A stretch of 64,000 nucleotides of DNA from Alkalibacterium sp. 20 (GCF_001885615.1 NZ_LSRN01000001.1:186001-250000), one strand, 5' to 3'. Shown: positions 1-9,085, counted from the first letter of the stretch. Translations and numbers: made by a program. Notes: generated by a model not told the origin, from the sequence alone.

Positions 1-231
1 AAACAGGTTCAAAAAAGCCAGACGCCTCTCTTGTTCATCCACGGTGACGAAGATACTTTTGTTCCCACTCACATGGCTTATGATGTTTATCACGCTACCA
101 GCGGTCCTAAAGAGCTCTACATCGTTCCTGGAGCTGCGCATGCGTATGGCTATGTTACAGACAAGGACGAATACCGCCTCCGCATCAAGCGTTTCTTATC
201 GCGACATCTCTCCAACATAAATCAAACATAA
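1..231 (+). CDS. alpha/beta hydrolase, C-terminal fragment (cut by window edge)
   Basis: The frame is open from the first base and ends at a TAA, giving about 76 residues of a protein that begins outside the window. It carries the last part of an alpha/beta hydrolase fold: a HGDEDTFVP segment, where the acidic residue of the triad normally sits, and a GAAHA segment about 40 residues later that supplies the histidine. The nucleophile elbow is not in view, so substrate class (esterase, peptidase, cephalosporin-type deacetylase) cannot be decided. It is followed at once by a hairpin terminator. Confidence 0.75.
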   Translation, partial: KQVQKSQTPLLFIHGDEDTFVPTHMAYDVYHATSGPKELYIVPGAAHAYGYVTDKDEYRLRIKRFLSRHLSNINQT

Positions 232-264
232 AAAGGCTGGGATACTTAGATTCCAGCCTTTTTC
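231..264. terminator. bidirectional terminator between hydrolase and ion channel genes
   Basis: The inverted repeat AAAAGGCTGG / CCAGCCTTTT has a 12-nt loop, with an A run before and a T run after. It can end both the plus-strand hydrolase and the converging minus-strand channel gene. Confidence 0.75.
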
Positions 265-281
265 CTCATTCTATATACACT

Positions 282-1280
282 TTAAACTTCCGCTTTTGGC
301 CAATCATGGTTGTCCGAATTCACTGCTCCAAGAAGTTGCATTCGGCGCTTGATTACGGCGTCTAACTCCCGCTGAAAAACATCTTCTGATACAAAGGGGA
401 TTCCACTATCATCTAAGCGTTTGATACTCGGACGATTCGGTTCTTTTTCTGAAGAATGTATAAACACTGAAGTCAGCGTATCAAGATAAGTTTCGATACT
501 GGAACGGGTGGCTTGTACTAAGATAACATTAACGGCTCCTTTATCTTTTAAACCAAAATGAAGGAGTGATAAGAGATCATCGAGAACAGCAACACCGATA
601 GCCGAGGCTTCTTCCGGATTTCTACTGTGATAGTAATGCAGCAGGGGATAGGCTTGGTGCTGCTGCGTTAGCTCAGAAATATCTGAAGAAGCATTCATTA
701 GAACTAAATCAAGCTGATGAAAATCTTTGCCGTCCCAAGCTGACCTCGCTATTTCTTCACTTGTCATGCCCAGCCCCGTGATCGAGCGAGCAAAAGACCT
801 TTTTTTCACTACCGCATTAACCACATTGATGACATATGAAGCACCTAGAGTTAAAAAGAGTATACCCATACCTGAAGTTGCAGCCGTAATCATTTGCCAG
901 AATCCTGGCTGTGGTGAATAGTCTCCGATGCCGAGAGTGAAAAGAGTATAGCCCGTGAAATAGACGCGTTCATACCAAATGATAGGCCCACCTGATCGGA
1001 TATCGATAATGGATGCAGGATCTCCAGAATAAATCAAGGTAATCCCCACCCACAGAAAAAGCACCCAACTGAGTAAAGTAACCACTAAAATGATTGGTCC
1101 CACAAGGGTGAGAATGTTATTTGTTTTACGTGTTAGTTGTTCTGTCCCTTTCCAAGTGTAACGCGCTAGTCTTTTTGACAGTGGACCTGCTCCCCCATCA
1201 ACCCATAATGTCGTCCATATCAGGTCGACGAGCGTAAAAAGAGTTAACCCAAAACCCAAAATATAATAGATAGTCGACAT
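282..1280 (-). CDS. two-TM potassium-channel-like protein with cytosolic domain
   Basis: This 332-residue protein resembles the ion-channel family pfam Ion_trans_2. Hydrophobic segments lie near residues 5-25 and 55-78, then a pore loop with the filter TLGIGDYSP near residues 115-123, then another membrane helix near 132-155, followed by about 170 soluble residues. The usual potassium filter is TVGYGD; here the central tyrosine is isoleucine, so selectivity for potassium is uncertain. I chose the ATG at 1280 because AAGGAAGTG lies 9 nt upstream; a GTG at 1292 lies inside that ribosome site and is less likely. The gene stands alone, converging on the hydrolase to its left. Confidence 0.75.
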   Translation of the reverse strand: MSTIYYILGFGLTLFTLVDLIWTTLWVDGGAGPLSKRLARYTWKGTEQLTRKTNNILTLVGPIILVVTLLSWVLFLWVGITLIYSGDPASIIDIRSGGPIIWYERVYFTGYTLFTLGIGDYSPQPGFWQMITAATSGMGILFLTLGASYVINVVNAVVKKRSFARSITGLGMTSEEIARSAWDGKDFHQLDLVLMNASSDISELTQQHQAYPLLHYYHSRNPEEASAIGVAVLDDLLSLLHFGLKDKGAVNVILVQATRSSIETYLDTLTSVFIHSSEKEPNRPSIKRLDDSGIPFVSEDVFQRELDAVIKRRMQLLGAVNSDNHDWPKAEV

Positions 1281-1561
1281 GATCTTTTGCACTTCCTTTT
1301 ATTAGTTATTCTCATAGTACGTGACGCATAAGACCCTTTGCAACTAAAGACGCCTATAAGCTGACACGTCAGATGGAAGATATCATTACATATCATCTTC
1401 ACAGATTCGTTGCTTTTCTTCGACAATTTCCGTTTACTTTTTATTGCGTCTCAAACGACCTCTGTTGTATCCGCCATGTGAAACATCTGTTCAGGGATCA
1501 CTGAAACATGCAAAAGATGCCCTGTATTCGATTAAACAAAAATCAAAAGAATAATGACAAG
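1281..1561. other. intergenic region, no gene seen
   Basis: About 280 bp lie between the start of the channel gene and the terminator of the helicase gene. Neither strand shows a frame with a ribosome site and protein-like composition. The promoter of the channel gene should be here, but I could not find a convincing -35/-10 pair. Confidence 0.4.
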
Positions 1562-1613
1562 AAAAAAGCACTGTATCATCTCGAACGAAACGAGATAATA
1601 CAGTGCTTTTTTA
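1562..1613 (-). terminator. terminator of the helicase gene
   Basis: A long hairpin (AAAAAGCACTGTAT paired with ATACAGTGCTTTTT, continued by an inner ATCTCG/CGAGAT stem) overlaps the stop codon of the helicase gene and ends in a U run on the minus strand. It probably ends the whole five-gene run upstream. Confidence 0.8.
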
Positions 1614-4475
1614 CTCTACAAGTGTTAGATAACGATACAAACTATTTTCGATGGGATTATCTAGTTTTAGGAGCATCTCCACCACGTTTTTCTTTTTACC
1701 CTCTCGGGTCGCTTTCTTCAACTCATTAATCGTTTCCTGAACAGGATTAACTTCACCTAAATAATAGAAGTCACTCCCTTCATCATCCGATTTTTTTGCA
1801 AACAGACGGAAAGTCCAGCTCTTTGGGTTCTTCAGCTTTTCAACTTCAGGTGACTTTAATGTTCGCGGCGACTTCGTGAACCATTTTATTGTCGTCGAGT
1901 CTAGGAGCTCATCCTCATAAGCCATCAGGGCTCCGGCAAAGTTTTCTCCTTTTTCAAGCGTGACAAAAATAATAAATTCGCCGTTTTTCGCTGTATATCC
2001 GCCAATGTTCTGATCAACCATCTGTTCTTCCCAGTTGAGAAGTCTCAGTACATCTTTTCTCCTGTATTTTTCATACAATGTTAACGGTGCATCAGGCAGG
2101 TAAGCTGTTGCATTCAATAAGCCTGTTTCGATAACGTCTATGAATAGCTTTTCGAAATACTCATTAATTAACGCCGCTTTCATTCCTTTTGACAGTTTGA
2201 TCTTATTTTTTTCTATCGAGATAAGTGGGTAGTCTCCATACGTTTTACGCGTCATGCCAGTAAAAAAATTCAAATTCAACGTGTTTAGCACAGACTGAAT
2301 CGTCTTATCCTTGCTGATAACACTTAGATTTTCATACCACCGTCTCAACTCTTCAATCGATACTGCTTTTTTTACATCGTTTTTCTGATCATCGATTAAT
2401 CTTTGTAGCAACATTAATTCGTGTTTTCTCATTCCGGGGAGGAGTTCGCGAGACGCAATCATTAAATACATTTGTTCCTCTTCTGTTAGGATTTCTTTAT
2501 TTTCTTTCATACTCAACAAAAAATCGTAATAACTTCTCTTTTTATTGGCAAGCAAGACTGGATCCAGCATTTCTTGTTCTTTAAAGTCTTTAAGGTAAGG
2601 GACGCGACCTAAGCGATTGTAAAGCAGCTGGAATGCTTTTCTCAGTTCAGCCATTGAATCCATTGAAGTTTTATTGATCGACTCGAAAATTTTCTTTTTA
2701 GCTATCTCTTCAAAATTGATTGAAGATACACCGGAAATAAAATCGGTATCATACGTATCTTTTCTGACTTTATTTTTATTCCTTGATACATCTCCAGAAA
2801 GAGCCATTGGAATGAGGTAATTGTTTTTATAGTTTCCTATGAAATCAATCACTGTGACATATTCTTTAGACGTGTCTTTACGCAGTCCACGACCAAGTTG
2901 TTGAATAAAAATAATACTGGACTGAGTGTTTCTAAGCATTACAACTTGATTAATCTTTGGTATATCAATACCCTCATTAAAAATATCAACCGTAAAAATA
3001 TAATTGATTTCTCCACATTCTAAACGCTTTACTACTTCTTCCCTTTTCGCTAAAGAATCTTCTCCAGACAAATAAGCGCTCGCCATCCCCCTGGCCCCAA
3101 ATCCTAGAGAAAGGGCTCTCGCTTCTCTCTTGCGGCTACAGAAAATCAGTCCTTTGGGTATATTACCTGAACAACCATAATAACTCAATTTGTTTAAAAG
3201 ATATTTCACGCGCTCTTCTTCTATTAATTGTGAAAACTCTGTTTCATCTGAAATCAGTTCACCATTTTTTTCATAATCAATCACGCCATAATAATGAAAT
3301 GGACACAGCATATCTTCTTCCAAAGCTTCCTGCAAGCGGATTTCATAAGCGATGTTGTAATCAAATAGTTCAAAAATATTAAAGCCGTCTGTTCGCTCCG
3401 GAGTTGCCGTCATACCCAAAAGAAATTCTGGAGAAAAGTAATCGATAACTTTATGATAAGAAATGGCGCCAGCTTTATGTACTTCATCAATCAGGATGTA
3501 ATCAAAGTGATCCTGACAAAAACTGCTATAGATAGATTCCTTTGAAATTGTCTGGATCGTTGCAAACAAGTATTTAGCATCCAAGTCTTTGTGTGAACCT
3601 GAAAGAATCCCATAATCTGAAGGCTGACCACCTAGAATCTTTTTGTAATCTTCTTTGGCTTGATTTAAAATCTGTTCCCGGTGGACGATAAACAGAACAC
3701 GATTTGGAGAAAATTGATTGACATCAAACGCAGAGAGAAACGTTTTCCCTGTGCCTGTGGCCGAAATAACAAGCCCTTTTTTGGCTCCACGTGCTCTGAG
3801 GCCACGTAGATTTCTTAAAGCATCTCGCTGCATCAGATTCGGTTCAATAATAACAGGATACTCTTCATCTACCACTTCTCGCTTAAACTCTATCTGTGGA
3901 TTGTAATTAAGCGTGTAATTTTCTACCCAACTTCGTGTCAATATTTTCGATTCATACCATTCGTTTTCCATATGATCCTGAATATCTTGAATCATCTGCC
4001 CGTGATCATACGACGTTAATTTCACGTTCCACTCGTAATTTACTTTCAAGGCACTCATCGTCAGATTCGAACTACCCACTATAAATGAATGGTTTTTATG
4101 ATGGGTAAACAAGTAACCTTTTGAGTGAAATCCTGTTTTTCCTGAAATTCTGACTTCTACATTGGGGATATTCAGTAGGTCAGTGAAAACTTCGGGTTTA
4201 TTAAAAGCGAGATAAACAGACGTTAAAATGCGTCCTTTGACACCTTTTTTATGTAAATCAGCTAACTGCGCTTTTAGAGCAGCTAAACCATCCTGCGTAA
4301 TAAATGCGACCGAGAAGAAAAAATCCGTGCAGCTATTTAATTCGTCATGTAAAGCATTAAGCATGAATTCTTTTTTCGATACATCATTAATAATTAATTT
4401 TGGATCATAATGAGAGCCTTGAATACGATGATCGATAAAGGCTTTTTTTAATGAGCGCTCCAGCATATCCGCCAT
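1611..4475 (-). CDS. PLD nuclease-like / DEAD-box helicase / DUF3427 fusion protein
   Basis: This is a 954-residue fusion. Residues about 60-180 form a phospholipase-D-type domain with one HSK (HxK) motif near 117 and GSSN near 134. An SF2 helicase core follows: Walker A GTGKT near 241, DEVH near 330, TATP shortly after, and the motif VI line QQLGRGLRK. The C-terminal 350 residues fit DUF3427. Such proteins are annotated as helicases, and DNA repair or defence roles are suspected but not proven. The ATG at 4475 lies 2 nt after the stop of the NUDIX gene, so the two are probably translationally coupled. An in-frame start further upstream (4565) would overlap that gene and add a non-family extension. 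Confidence 0.85.
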   Translation of the reverse strand: MADMLERSLKKAFIDHRIQGSHYDPKLIINDVSKKEFMLNALHDELNSCTDFFFSVAFITQDGLAALKAQLADLHKKGVKGRILTSVYLAFNKPEVFTDLLNIPNVEVRISGKTGFHSKGYLFTHHKNHSFIVGSSNLTMSALKVNYEWNVKLTSYDHGQMIQDIQDHMENEWYESKILTRSWVENYTLNYNPQIEFKREVVDEEYPVIIEPNLMQRDALRNLRGLRARGAKKGLVISATGTGKTFLSAFDVNQFSPNRVLFIVHREQILNQAKEDYKKILGGQPSDYGILSGSHKDLDAKYLFATIQTISKESIYSSFCQDHFDYILIDEVHKAGAISYHKVIDYFSPEFLLGMTATPERTDGFNIFELFDYNIAYEIRLQEALEEDMLCPFHYYGVIDYEKNGELISDETEFSQLIEEERVKYLLNKLSYYGCSGNIPKGLIFCSRKREARALSLGFGARGMASAYLSGEDSLAKREEVVKRLECGEINYIFTVDIFNEGIDIPKINQVVMLRNTQSSIIFIQQLGRGLRKDTSKEYVTVIDFIGNYKNNYLIPMALSGDVSRNKNKVRKDTYDTDFISGVSSINFEEIAKKKIFESINKTSMDSMAELRKAFQLLYNRLGRVPYLKDFKEQEMLDPVLLANKKRSYYDFLLSMKENKEILTEEEQMYLMIASRELLPGMRKHELMLLQRLIDDQKNDVKKAVSIEELRRWYENLSVISKDKTIQSVLNTLNLNFFTGMTRKTYGDYPLISIEKNKIKLSKGMKAALINEYFEKLFIDVIETGLLNATAYLPDAPLTLYEKYRRKDVLRLLNWEEQMVDQNIGGYTAKNGEFIIFVTLEKGENFAGALMAYEDELLDSTTIKWFTKSPRTLKSPEVEKLKNPKSWTFRLFAKKSDDEGSDFYYLGEVNPVQETINELKKATREGKKKNVVEMLLKLDNPIENSLYRYLTLVE

Positions 4476-4477
4476 AT

Positions 4478-4873
4478 CTATACCTGTTCTTTCATTAGTT
4501 TTTCTACAATCGGAATATCCGCTGGCGCCCATTTTAAAGACATTAACTCTTTGGATCTTAACCACTTAATAGCTTGGTGCTCATATAATGAAGGGGTGCC
4601 TTCTATTAATGTACAAAGATAGGTGGATAAATGAACGCGGCCAAAATCATAAGTATAGCAGGCTTTTTCAAACAACTGATCACTCACTTGAATATCCAGT
4701 TCCAGTTCTTCTTTTATTTCACGCTTCAAAGCTTCTTGATGTGTTTCTCCGGCTTCTATTTTCCCTCCAGGAAATTCCCACAATTCAGAGAGCGTCATCG
4801 ATTGACTCCTTTGGGCACATAATAGTTTTCCGTTTGATCGGATAATCGCTCCGACCACAAAAATATTTTTCAT
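4478..4873 (-). CDS. NUDIX hydrolase, MutT-like
   Basis: This 131-residue protein has a full Nudix box, from GGKIEAGE through REIKEELEL near residues 37-58, preceded by WEFPGG as in MutT-type 8-oxo-dGTP or (d)CTP pyrophosphatases. It hydrolyses a nucleoside diphosphate linked to another group, but the true substrate cannot be read from sequence. The ATG at 4873 is preceded by GAGGAAGTG; a GTG at 4882 falls within that site. The gene ends 2 nt before the PLD-helicase, suggesting a shared job in nucleic-acid quality control or defence. It starts only 36 nt after the zinc-ribbon membrane protein and no strong terminator lies between them. Confidence 0.85.
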   Translation of the reverse strand: MKNIFVVGAIIRSNGKLLCAQRSQSMTLSELWEFPGGKIEAGETHQEALKREIKEELELDIQVSDQLFEKACYTYDFGRVHLSTYLCTLIEGTPSLYEHQAIKWLRSKELMSLKWAPADIPIVEKLMKEQV

Positions 4874-4909
4874 CTCATTCACTTCCTCACTCGTTGCATG
4901 TTAGTCTGT

Positions 4910-5578
4910 TCACACATGCATACGTTTTTCTAGTTCGCTGATGACAGCTTGACGGTGGCGGAAAAAGACGGCAATGGACATCACAAGACTGAAAACTACA
5001 GATAATAAACTTGGTAATGCAACAACCACCCAGTTCATTAGTAAAAACACAGCCGGGATCAATCCCATTATAGCAGCTAGCTGCAGATATAAAACATAAT
5101 CTTCCGCTTTTAAATTGACGACCTGGATGGAGATAAACATAGCCAGCAAAGCCGATATACATAAGATAGGAATAACAAATGTGAGTGACCACCCCAACCA
5201 TCCGTTAATATAATCAAAATATAAACTTAATAGCGAAAACAGAACCAATATATACACTATTCCCTTGACTATGTTTCGTCGTTTTCGAACAATGACATGC
5301 ATCATTACCCACATGATCATTATGCCAAACAAGACATACTCTAAATTAAAAAATTGAAAGCGCCAAATAAAGTGCGCAACAAAATAGAGAAGAATCATTA
5401 AGAATGAACTTAAACTAAGATGTTGTTTTATTTTTTTACGGTTGAACTGCAAAGGGATTTCCGGAAAATCGGACTCTTCGATTGTCTCGCTGTTACTTTT
5501 TTTTAATGAAGTCTGACAGAGCGGACATTTTTCCCAGTCCCCTTTTACATCAGCTCGACATTTTGAGCAATACTTCAT
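4910..5578 (-). CDS. zinc-ribbon membrane protein (DUF6320-like)
   Basis: The 222-residue protein starts with a treble-clef type CxxC...CxxC pair (YCSKC and CPLC) in its first 20 residues. A charged linker and about five to six membrane helices fill residues 55-205. It resembles DUF6320 proteins, for which no function is known to me. The ATG at 5578 sits 1 nt after the stop of the acyltransferase, and its ribosome site GGAG lies inside the end of that gene, so the two are probably coupled. Adjacent acyltransferase and esterase genes suggest a membrane or envelope acylation role; this is inference. Confidence 0.7.
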   Translation of the reverse strand: MKYCSKCRADVKGDWEKCPLCQTSLKKSNSETIEESDFPEIPLQFNRKKIKQHLSLSSFLMILLYFVAHFIWRFQFFNLEYVLFGIMIMWVMMHVIVRKRRNIVKGIVYILVLFSLLSLYFDYINGWLGWSLTFVIPILCISALLAMFISIQVVNLKAEDYVLYLQLAAIMGLIPAVFLLMNWVVVALPSLLSVVFSLVMSIAVFFRHRQAVISELEKRMHV

Positions 5579-5579
5579 C

Positions 5580-6923
5580 TTATTCCATCTCCTCTCGGGA
5601 CACTCGGTTAACATCCATTATGACAGGGATTTCTCTTTCAGTAAGCAATCGTACAAATTCACGGTGTATATCTGTTTCTACAAAAGGACTCGTAAAACTG
5701 ATCGTGAGTGTCTCCTGGTAACTCATCAAACAAAATTGAGGACGAATCGCCGCTGTGTAAAAAAAGGTTTGCTTAACGTAGTTTTCCATCCCCTCAGGCA
5801 ACTTTACCCGACCGAGATTAGACATCGCCACCGTTGTTTTTTTATTGATAATATAATTGACGAGCTTTAAAACACCATCTTTGATCGGTCGAAAAGCAAT
5901 CCGTGTCAGAGGATTAAATTCGAATGAAATGAATCGTTTCAATCTCTTTTCTAACGCCTCTTTTTGCAGTCGTGATTTAAACTGTTGCGCTAATGTTGCA
6001 TAAAGCTCATCCAAATAATTATCTTTGTCAGGCTTAAATGTATACGAAACAATGGTGGTACTGAAAAAATTCCGCACGGAAACTGACGGAAAGAACTGTC
6101 TCAGATTAATGGGTATCGACGTGGTGATCGTCACATCTTTCGACTTGTCTTCTTTCGCAAGATAAACAGCCAGCATATACAGGGCGGTCACATAAATCGT
6201 TAAAGAAACCTTTTTGTTACGTGCTAAAGTGAGCATTTCTTTTAATGGCAGACTCATTTCAATGACACGCTGGCGATGATCCGCTGTTTTTTGACCTTTA
6301 ACATGATAAACAGACATCGTTTTGGGTGTTTGTTCTAAAGGCTTATTATCATCTGCCAATTCTTTTCCCTGATATTTTTTCAGCGGATCTGTACTTGCCT
6401 CTATGGTTGCATACTTTTTCTTTTTACTGAAATACCGTTTGAAACTGTCTTCCAAATCGGCTTTCTCTCTCTGCTCTGGCTTGTCTAAAGATTCCAATAC
6501 TTTCGCTTGACGCAACCTCACGTATTCTGTCAATAAGTCTTCAAAGAACCATAAAGCACCCGTTCCGTCAGTTAAGGCATGAAAGACTTCCAGATGAATA
6601 CGGTCTTTATAATAGAGCACTCGAAAAAGAAATTCCCGCTTATCATAATGATATATCGGAGAACACGGCGGACTCGTTTCCGGTTGTACTTTAGGCGTTC
6701 CTACACGTTCTTCCAGGTAATACCAGAAGATTCCACGTCTCAGGACATTATGAAAAAGCGGGTAGGTTTTATAAGTTTCCTGTAAAGCTGATTGCAATAG
6801 AACCGGATCAATGACTTCTGTCATTTCTGCAGATAAACGGAAAACTTTCGTATCTGTTTCGCTACGTGCAGCCAGAAAAATATTAGAGGCGTTATCTAAT
6901 TTTACCCATCTTTTCTTCTCCAC
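5580..6923 (-). CDS. condensation-domain-like acyltransferase (AATase/wax-synthase superfamily)
   Basis: This 447-residue protein has the HxxxDG active-site signature as HALTDG near residue 115, which is shared by chloramphenicol acetyltransferase, NRPS condensation domains, PapA and alcohol acetyltransferases. A later NLGRVKLP segment matches the DFGWG-like region where the second half of the fold closes. It should join an acyl thioester to a hydroxyl or amine, but donor and acceptor are unknown. No carrier protein or NRPS module is nearby. The start is a GTG with AAGGAGG 7 nt upstream. It lies 12 nt after the esterase and 1 nt before the zinc-ribbon gene. Confidence 0.75.
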   Translation of the reverse strand: MEKKRWVKLDNASNIFLAARSETDTKVFRLSAEMTEVIDPVLLQSALQETYKTYPLFHNVLRRGIFWYYLEERVGTPKVQPETSPPCSPIYHYDKREFLFRVLYYKDRIHLEVFHALTDGTGALWFFEDLLTEYVRLRQAKVLESLDKPEQREKADLEDSFKRYFSKKKKYATIEASTDPLKKYQGKELADDNKPLEQTPKTMSVYHVKGQKTADHRQRVIEMSLPLKEMLTLARNKKVSLTIYVTALYMLAVYLAKEDKSKDVTITTSIPINLRQFFPSVSVRNFFSTTIVSYTFKPDKDNYLDELYATLAQQFKSRLQKEALEKRLKRFISFEFNPLTRIAFRPIKDGVLKLVNYIINKKTTVAMSNLGRVKLPEGMENYVKQTFFYTAAIRPQFCLMSYQETLTISFTSPFVETDIHREFVRLLTEREIPVIMDVNRVSREEME

Positions 6924-6935
6924 AGCTGCTCCTCC

Positions 6936-7850
6936 TTAATCATTTAAAAACGTCTGAATTTCCTTTAGCGCTTCTTCCATCGGCTCAGTGAAAGCTGGAT
7001 AATTGATGAACCCATGGACACTATTTAAAACACGGTGCACCTTGACCTTGTTACCGGCTTCCTCTAGCGCTTTCCCGTACGCTTCACCTTCGTCACGCAA
7101 TGGATCATACTCGGCCGTAATGACTAATGTTTCTGGCTGATTACTCAAATCTTCGGACATCAAAGGCGAGATCAACGGACTTTTCCGTGTAGATAGATTA
7201 GGTGCATACAATTCCATGAAGCTTTGAATTTTTTTGATGGTCATCCCGTAATTATACCCGTTGGTCTTGATGGATTTAAAAGGAGAGTTTTCACTATGAT
7301 CCCAGTAAGTGACAGGGTAGATCAACACCTGTTTTTTAGGCATCCATTTTTTGCGATCCCTTAGCAACAAAGAGACAATGGCTGCTAAGTTCCCACCAGC
7401 GGAGTCGCCCATAATGATCCAATCTTCTTCTTCTTCCTCTTCTAATGGTGTGAGTAAGATTTCTGCTACTTGGTAAACGTCATTCAACCCTGCTGGATAA
7501 GGGTACTCAGGCGCTAAGCGGTAATCGACTGAATAGACAACCCGTCCTAGATAATCCGCGATATTGACACAGGCACGTGTATACGTGTCGATGTCTCCAA
7601 TTACCCAACCCCCGCCATGGATAAATAAAATGGGTTCAGGATGTGTCTTTTTCTTGGGATAAAAAATACGAACCGGAATTTCATGATTGCTGTTTGCCGA
7701 ATAAATCTTGTCATCCAGCGATCGAAAGCGTGCAATCGGCGAACTTGATAAGAGCTTCTGCACTTTTCTGACCCACTGATAGTCTTCCTGCATGTCAATG
7801 CGTGGTGAAGACGCTAATCGTAATAAAAATTTAAATACTGGATTCATCAT
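6936..7850 (-). CDS. alpha/beta hydrolase, HSL-type esterase
   Basis: The 304-residue protein shows the hormone-sensitive-lipase subgroup marks: oxyanion hole HGGGW near residue 78, nucleophile elbow GDSAGG near 148, aspartate in YDPLRDE and histidine in SVHGF near the end. It has no signal peptide, so it probably cleaves short-chain esters in the cytoplasm or at the inner membrane face. Two adjacent ATGs (7850 and 7847) follow GAGGG; the second has better spacing. It is the first certain gene of a closely spaced run with the acyltransferase and zinc-ribbon protein, so an acylation/deacylation pair is plausible. Confidence 0.85.
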   Translation of the reverse strand: MMNPVFKFLLRLASSPRIDMQEDYQWVRKVQKLLSSSPIARFRSLDDKIYSANSNHEIPVRIFYPKKKTHPEPILFIHGGGWVIGDIDTYTRACVNIADYLGRVVYSVDYRLAPEYPYPAGLNDVYQVAEILLTPLEEEEEEDWIIMGDSAGGNLAAIVSLLLRDRKKWMPKKQVLIYPVTYWDHSENSPFKSIKTNGYNYGMTIKKIQSFMELYAPNLSTRKSPLISPLMSEDLSNQPETLVITAEYDPLRDEGEAYGKALEEAGNKVKVHRVLNSVHGFINYPAFTEPMEEALKEIQTFLND

Positions 7851-7876
7851 TTTCCCTCATTATCATAATACTGATT

Positions 7877-8143
7877 TTATACGTAAAACTCGGTTGGAGG
7901 GTTACGCTTATTTTGCCTGTTTTTCCAATAAGATAAAAAAATTTCTTGAAGATAAGATATAAAGCAATAAATAGGATGACAGACAGACTTGACCAGGTAA
8001 ACATTCTGAGTCATGAAAATCAAGAATAGCAGACCGCCCAGCATATTTATCAGTACAGTTAAACTAAAAATCAAAACGGGGGTGACATGACGATCGGTGC
8101 ATGTGCTCCGCACAAAAGAATCCATTATTAATGGATAACGCAT
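7877..8143 (-). CDS. possible small membrane protein
   Basis: This is an 88-residue open frame with one or two hydrophobic stretches (residues about 22-47) and a basic C-terminus. It ends 26 nt before the esterase start. There is no convincing ribosome site before the first ATG, and I recognise no family. It could be a leader or small partner of the esterase operon, or chance. Confidence is low. Confidence 0.25.
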   Translation of the reverse strand: MRYPLIMDSFVRSTCTDRHVTPVLIFSLTVLINMLGGLLFLIFMTQNVYLVKSVCHPIYCFISYLQEIFLSYWKNRQNKRNPPTEFYV

Positions 8144-8391
8144 TCAATATATTCTATATGTCTTTCTACTTAAACATTCGATCTATTTATATGGAGTATA
8201 CCAAAAATGACTACCTATATTCTTAATAGATTTCACTGGTAAGTCTAAAAATTGAATGGAAAAGCAAACGTGTTAAAATTAAGCATAAGAATTTCCTGAC
8301 TTTCGTTATGTAAAATAAGAGTAAACATATTTGTCAGAAGATAAGGACAGGCTTTCAGATAATGAGATGCTATAAAAAGGAGTTATAGACC

Positions 8392-9042
8392 ATGTTGAAC
8401 CTTAATCGTCGAGCGAAAACTTTGGAAACAGCCACTTTCGGAATGGGCTGTTTCTGGGGACCAGAGAGCCAATTCGGACAACATCCCGGTGTGATACGAA
8501 CCCGCACCGGTTTCACGGGAGGAACTACTGCCGAACCCACTTACAGGAACATCGGAGATCACACCGAAGCCATCCAGATCGATTTCGATTCTTCTCTTCT
8601 TTCCTATGAAGATATTCTACAGATTTACTGGGACAGTCATGACGCCACAAAGGATCGCAGCTTTAAAGGACGCCAGTATCTTTCGCTACTGATCGTTCAT
8701 TCCACTAATCAGCAGGAAACGGCTGAAATGCTGAAAAACAAGTGGGAAAATCGGAATGGAAAAAGAATCGGGACAGAAATCCAATATGACCGGCCGTTTT
8801 ACCCAGCGGAAAATCGCCATCAAAAATATTTCCTTAAGCGGTTCCCTAAAGCTATGGGATCTATCCTTCCTTTATTTCCCGACCACAAGAACTTTATGGA
8901 TTCCACCATAGCAGCCCGTTTAAACGGATTTGTCCGGGAAAACGGACGTTTAAATGACATCAAAGATGAGATCTCTGAATGGCAGCTCACTAGCGAGGAA
9001 GAAAACGTTCTCCAGAATATGCTTCAGAAAATACGCTGGTAG
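8392..9042 (+). CDS. msrA: peptide methionine sulfoxide reductase MsrA
   Basis: The 216-residue protein has the MsrA catalytic motif GCFWG near residue 20, the GFTGG segment and the late HQKY motif. It reduces methionine-(S)-sulfoxide in proteins, using thioredoxin. The catalytic cysteine is the only cysteine in the chain, so it is a one-Cys form without a resolving cysteine. It is longer than many bacterial MsrA owing to a C-terminal tail of about 40 residues. AAAAAGGAG precedes the ATG. No msrB is next to it. It converges on corA across a shared terminator. Confidence 0.93.
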   Translation: MLNLNRRAKTLETATFGMGCFWGPESQFGQHPGVIRTRTGFTGGTTAEPTYRNIGDHTEAIQIDFDSSLLSYEDILQIYWDSHDATKDRSFKGRQYLSLLIVHSTNQQETAEMLKNKWENRNGKRIGTEIQYDRPFYPAENRHQKYFLKRFPKAMGSILPLFPDHKNFMDSTIAARLNGFVRENGRLNDIKDEISEWQLTSEEENVLQNMLQKIRW

Positions 9043-9085
9043 GCCTTATCTTTTTCCGATGTCCATCACCGTTTTTTAAATAGAG

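Noticed and set aside
1476-1492. A further parS site (CCATGTGAAACATC)
   Set aside because: Only one half of the palindrome matches; the other half does not.
5580-6923. Part of a non-ribosomal peptide pathway because of the condensation-like fold
   Set aside because: No adenylation or carrier domain and no phosphopantetheinyl transferase is nearby, and the protein is a single stand-alone domain.
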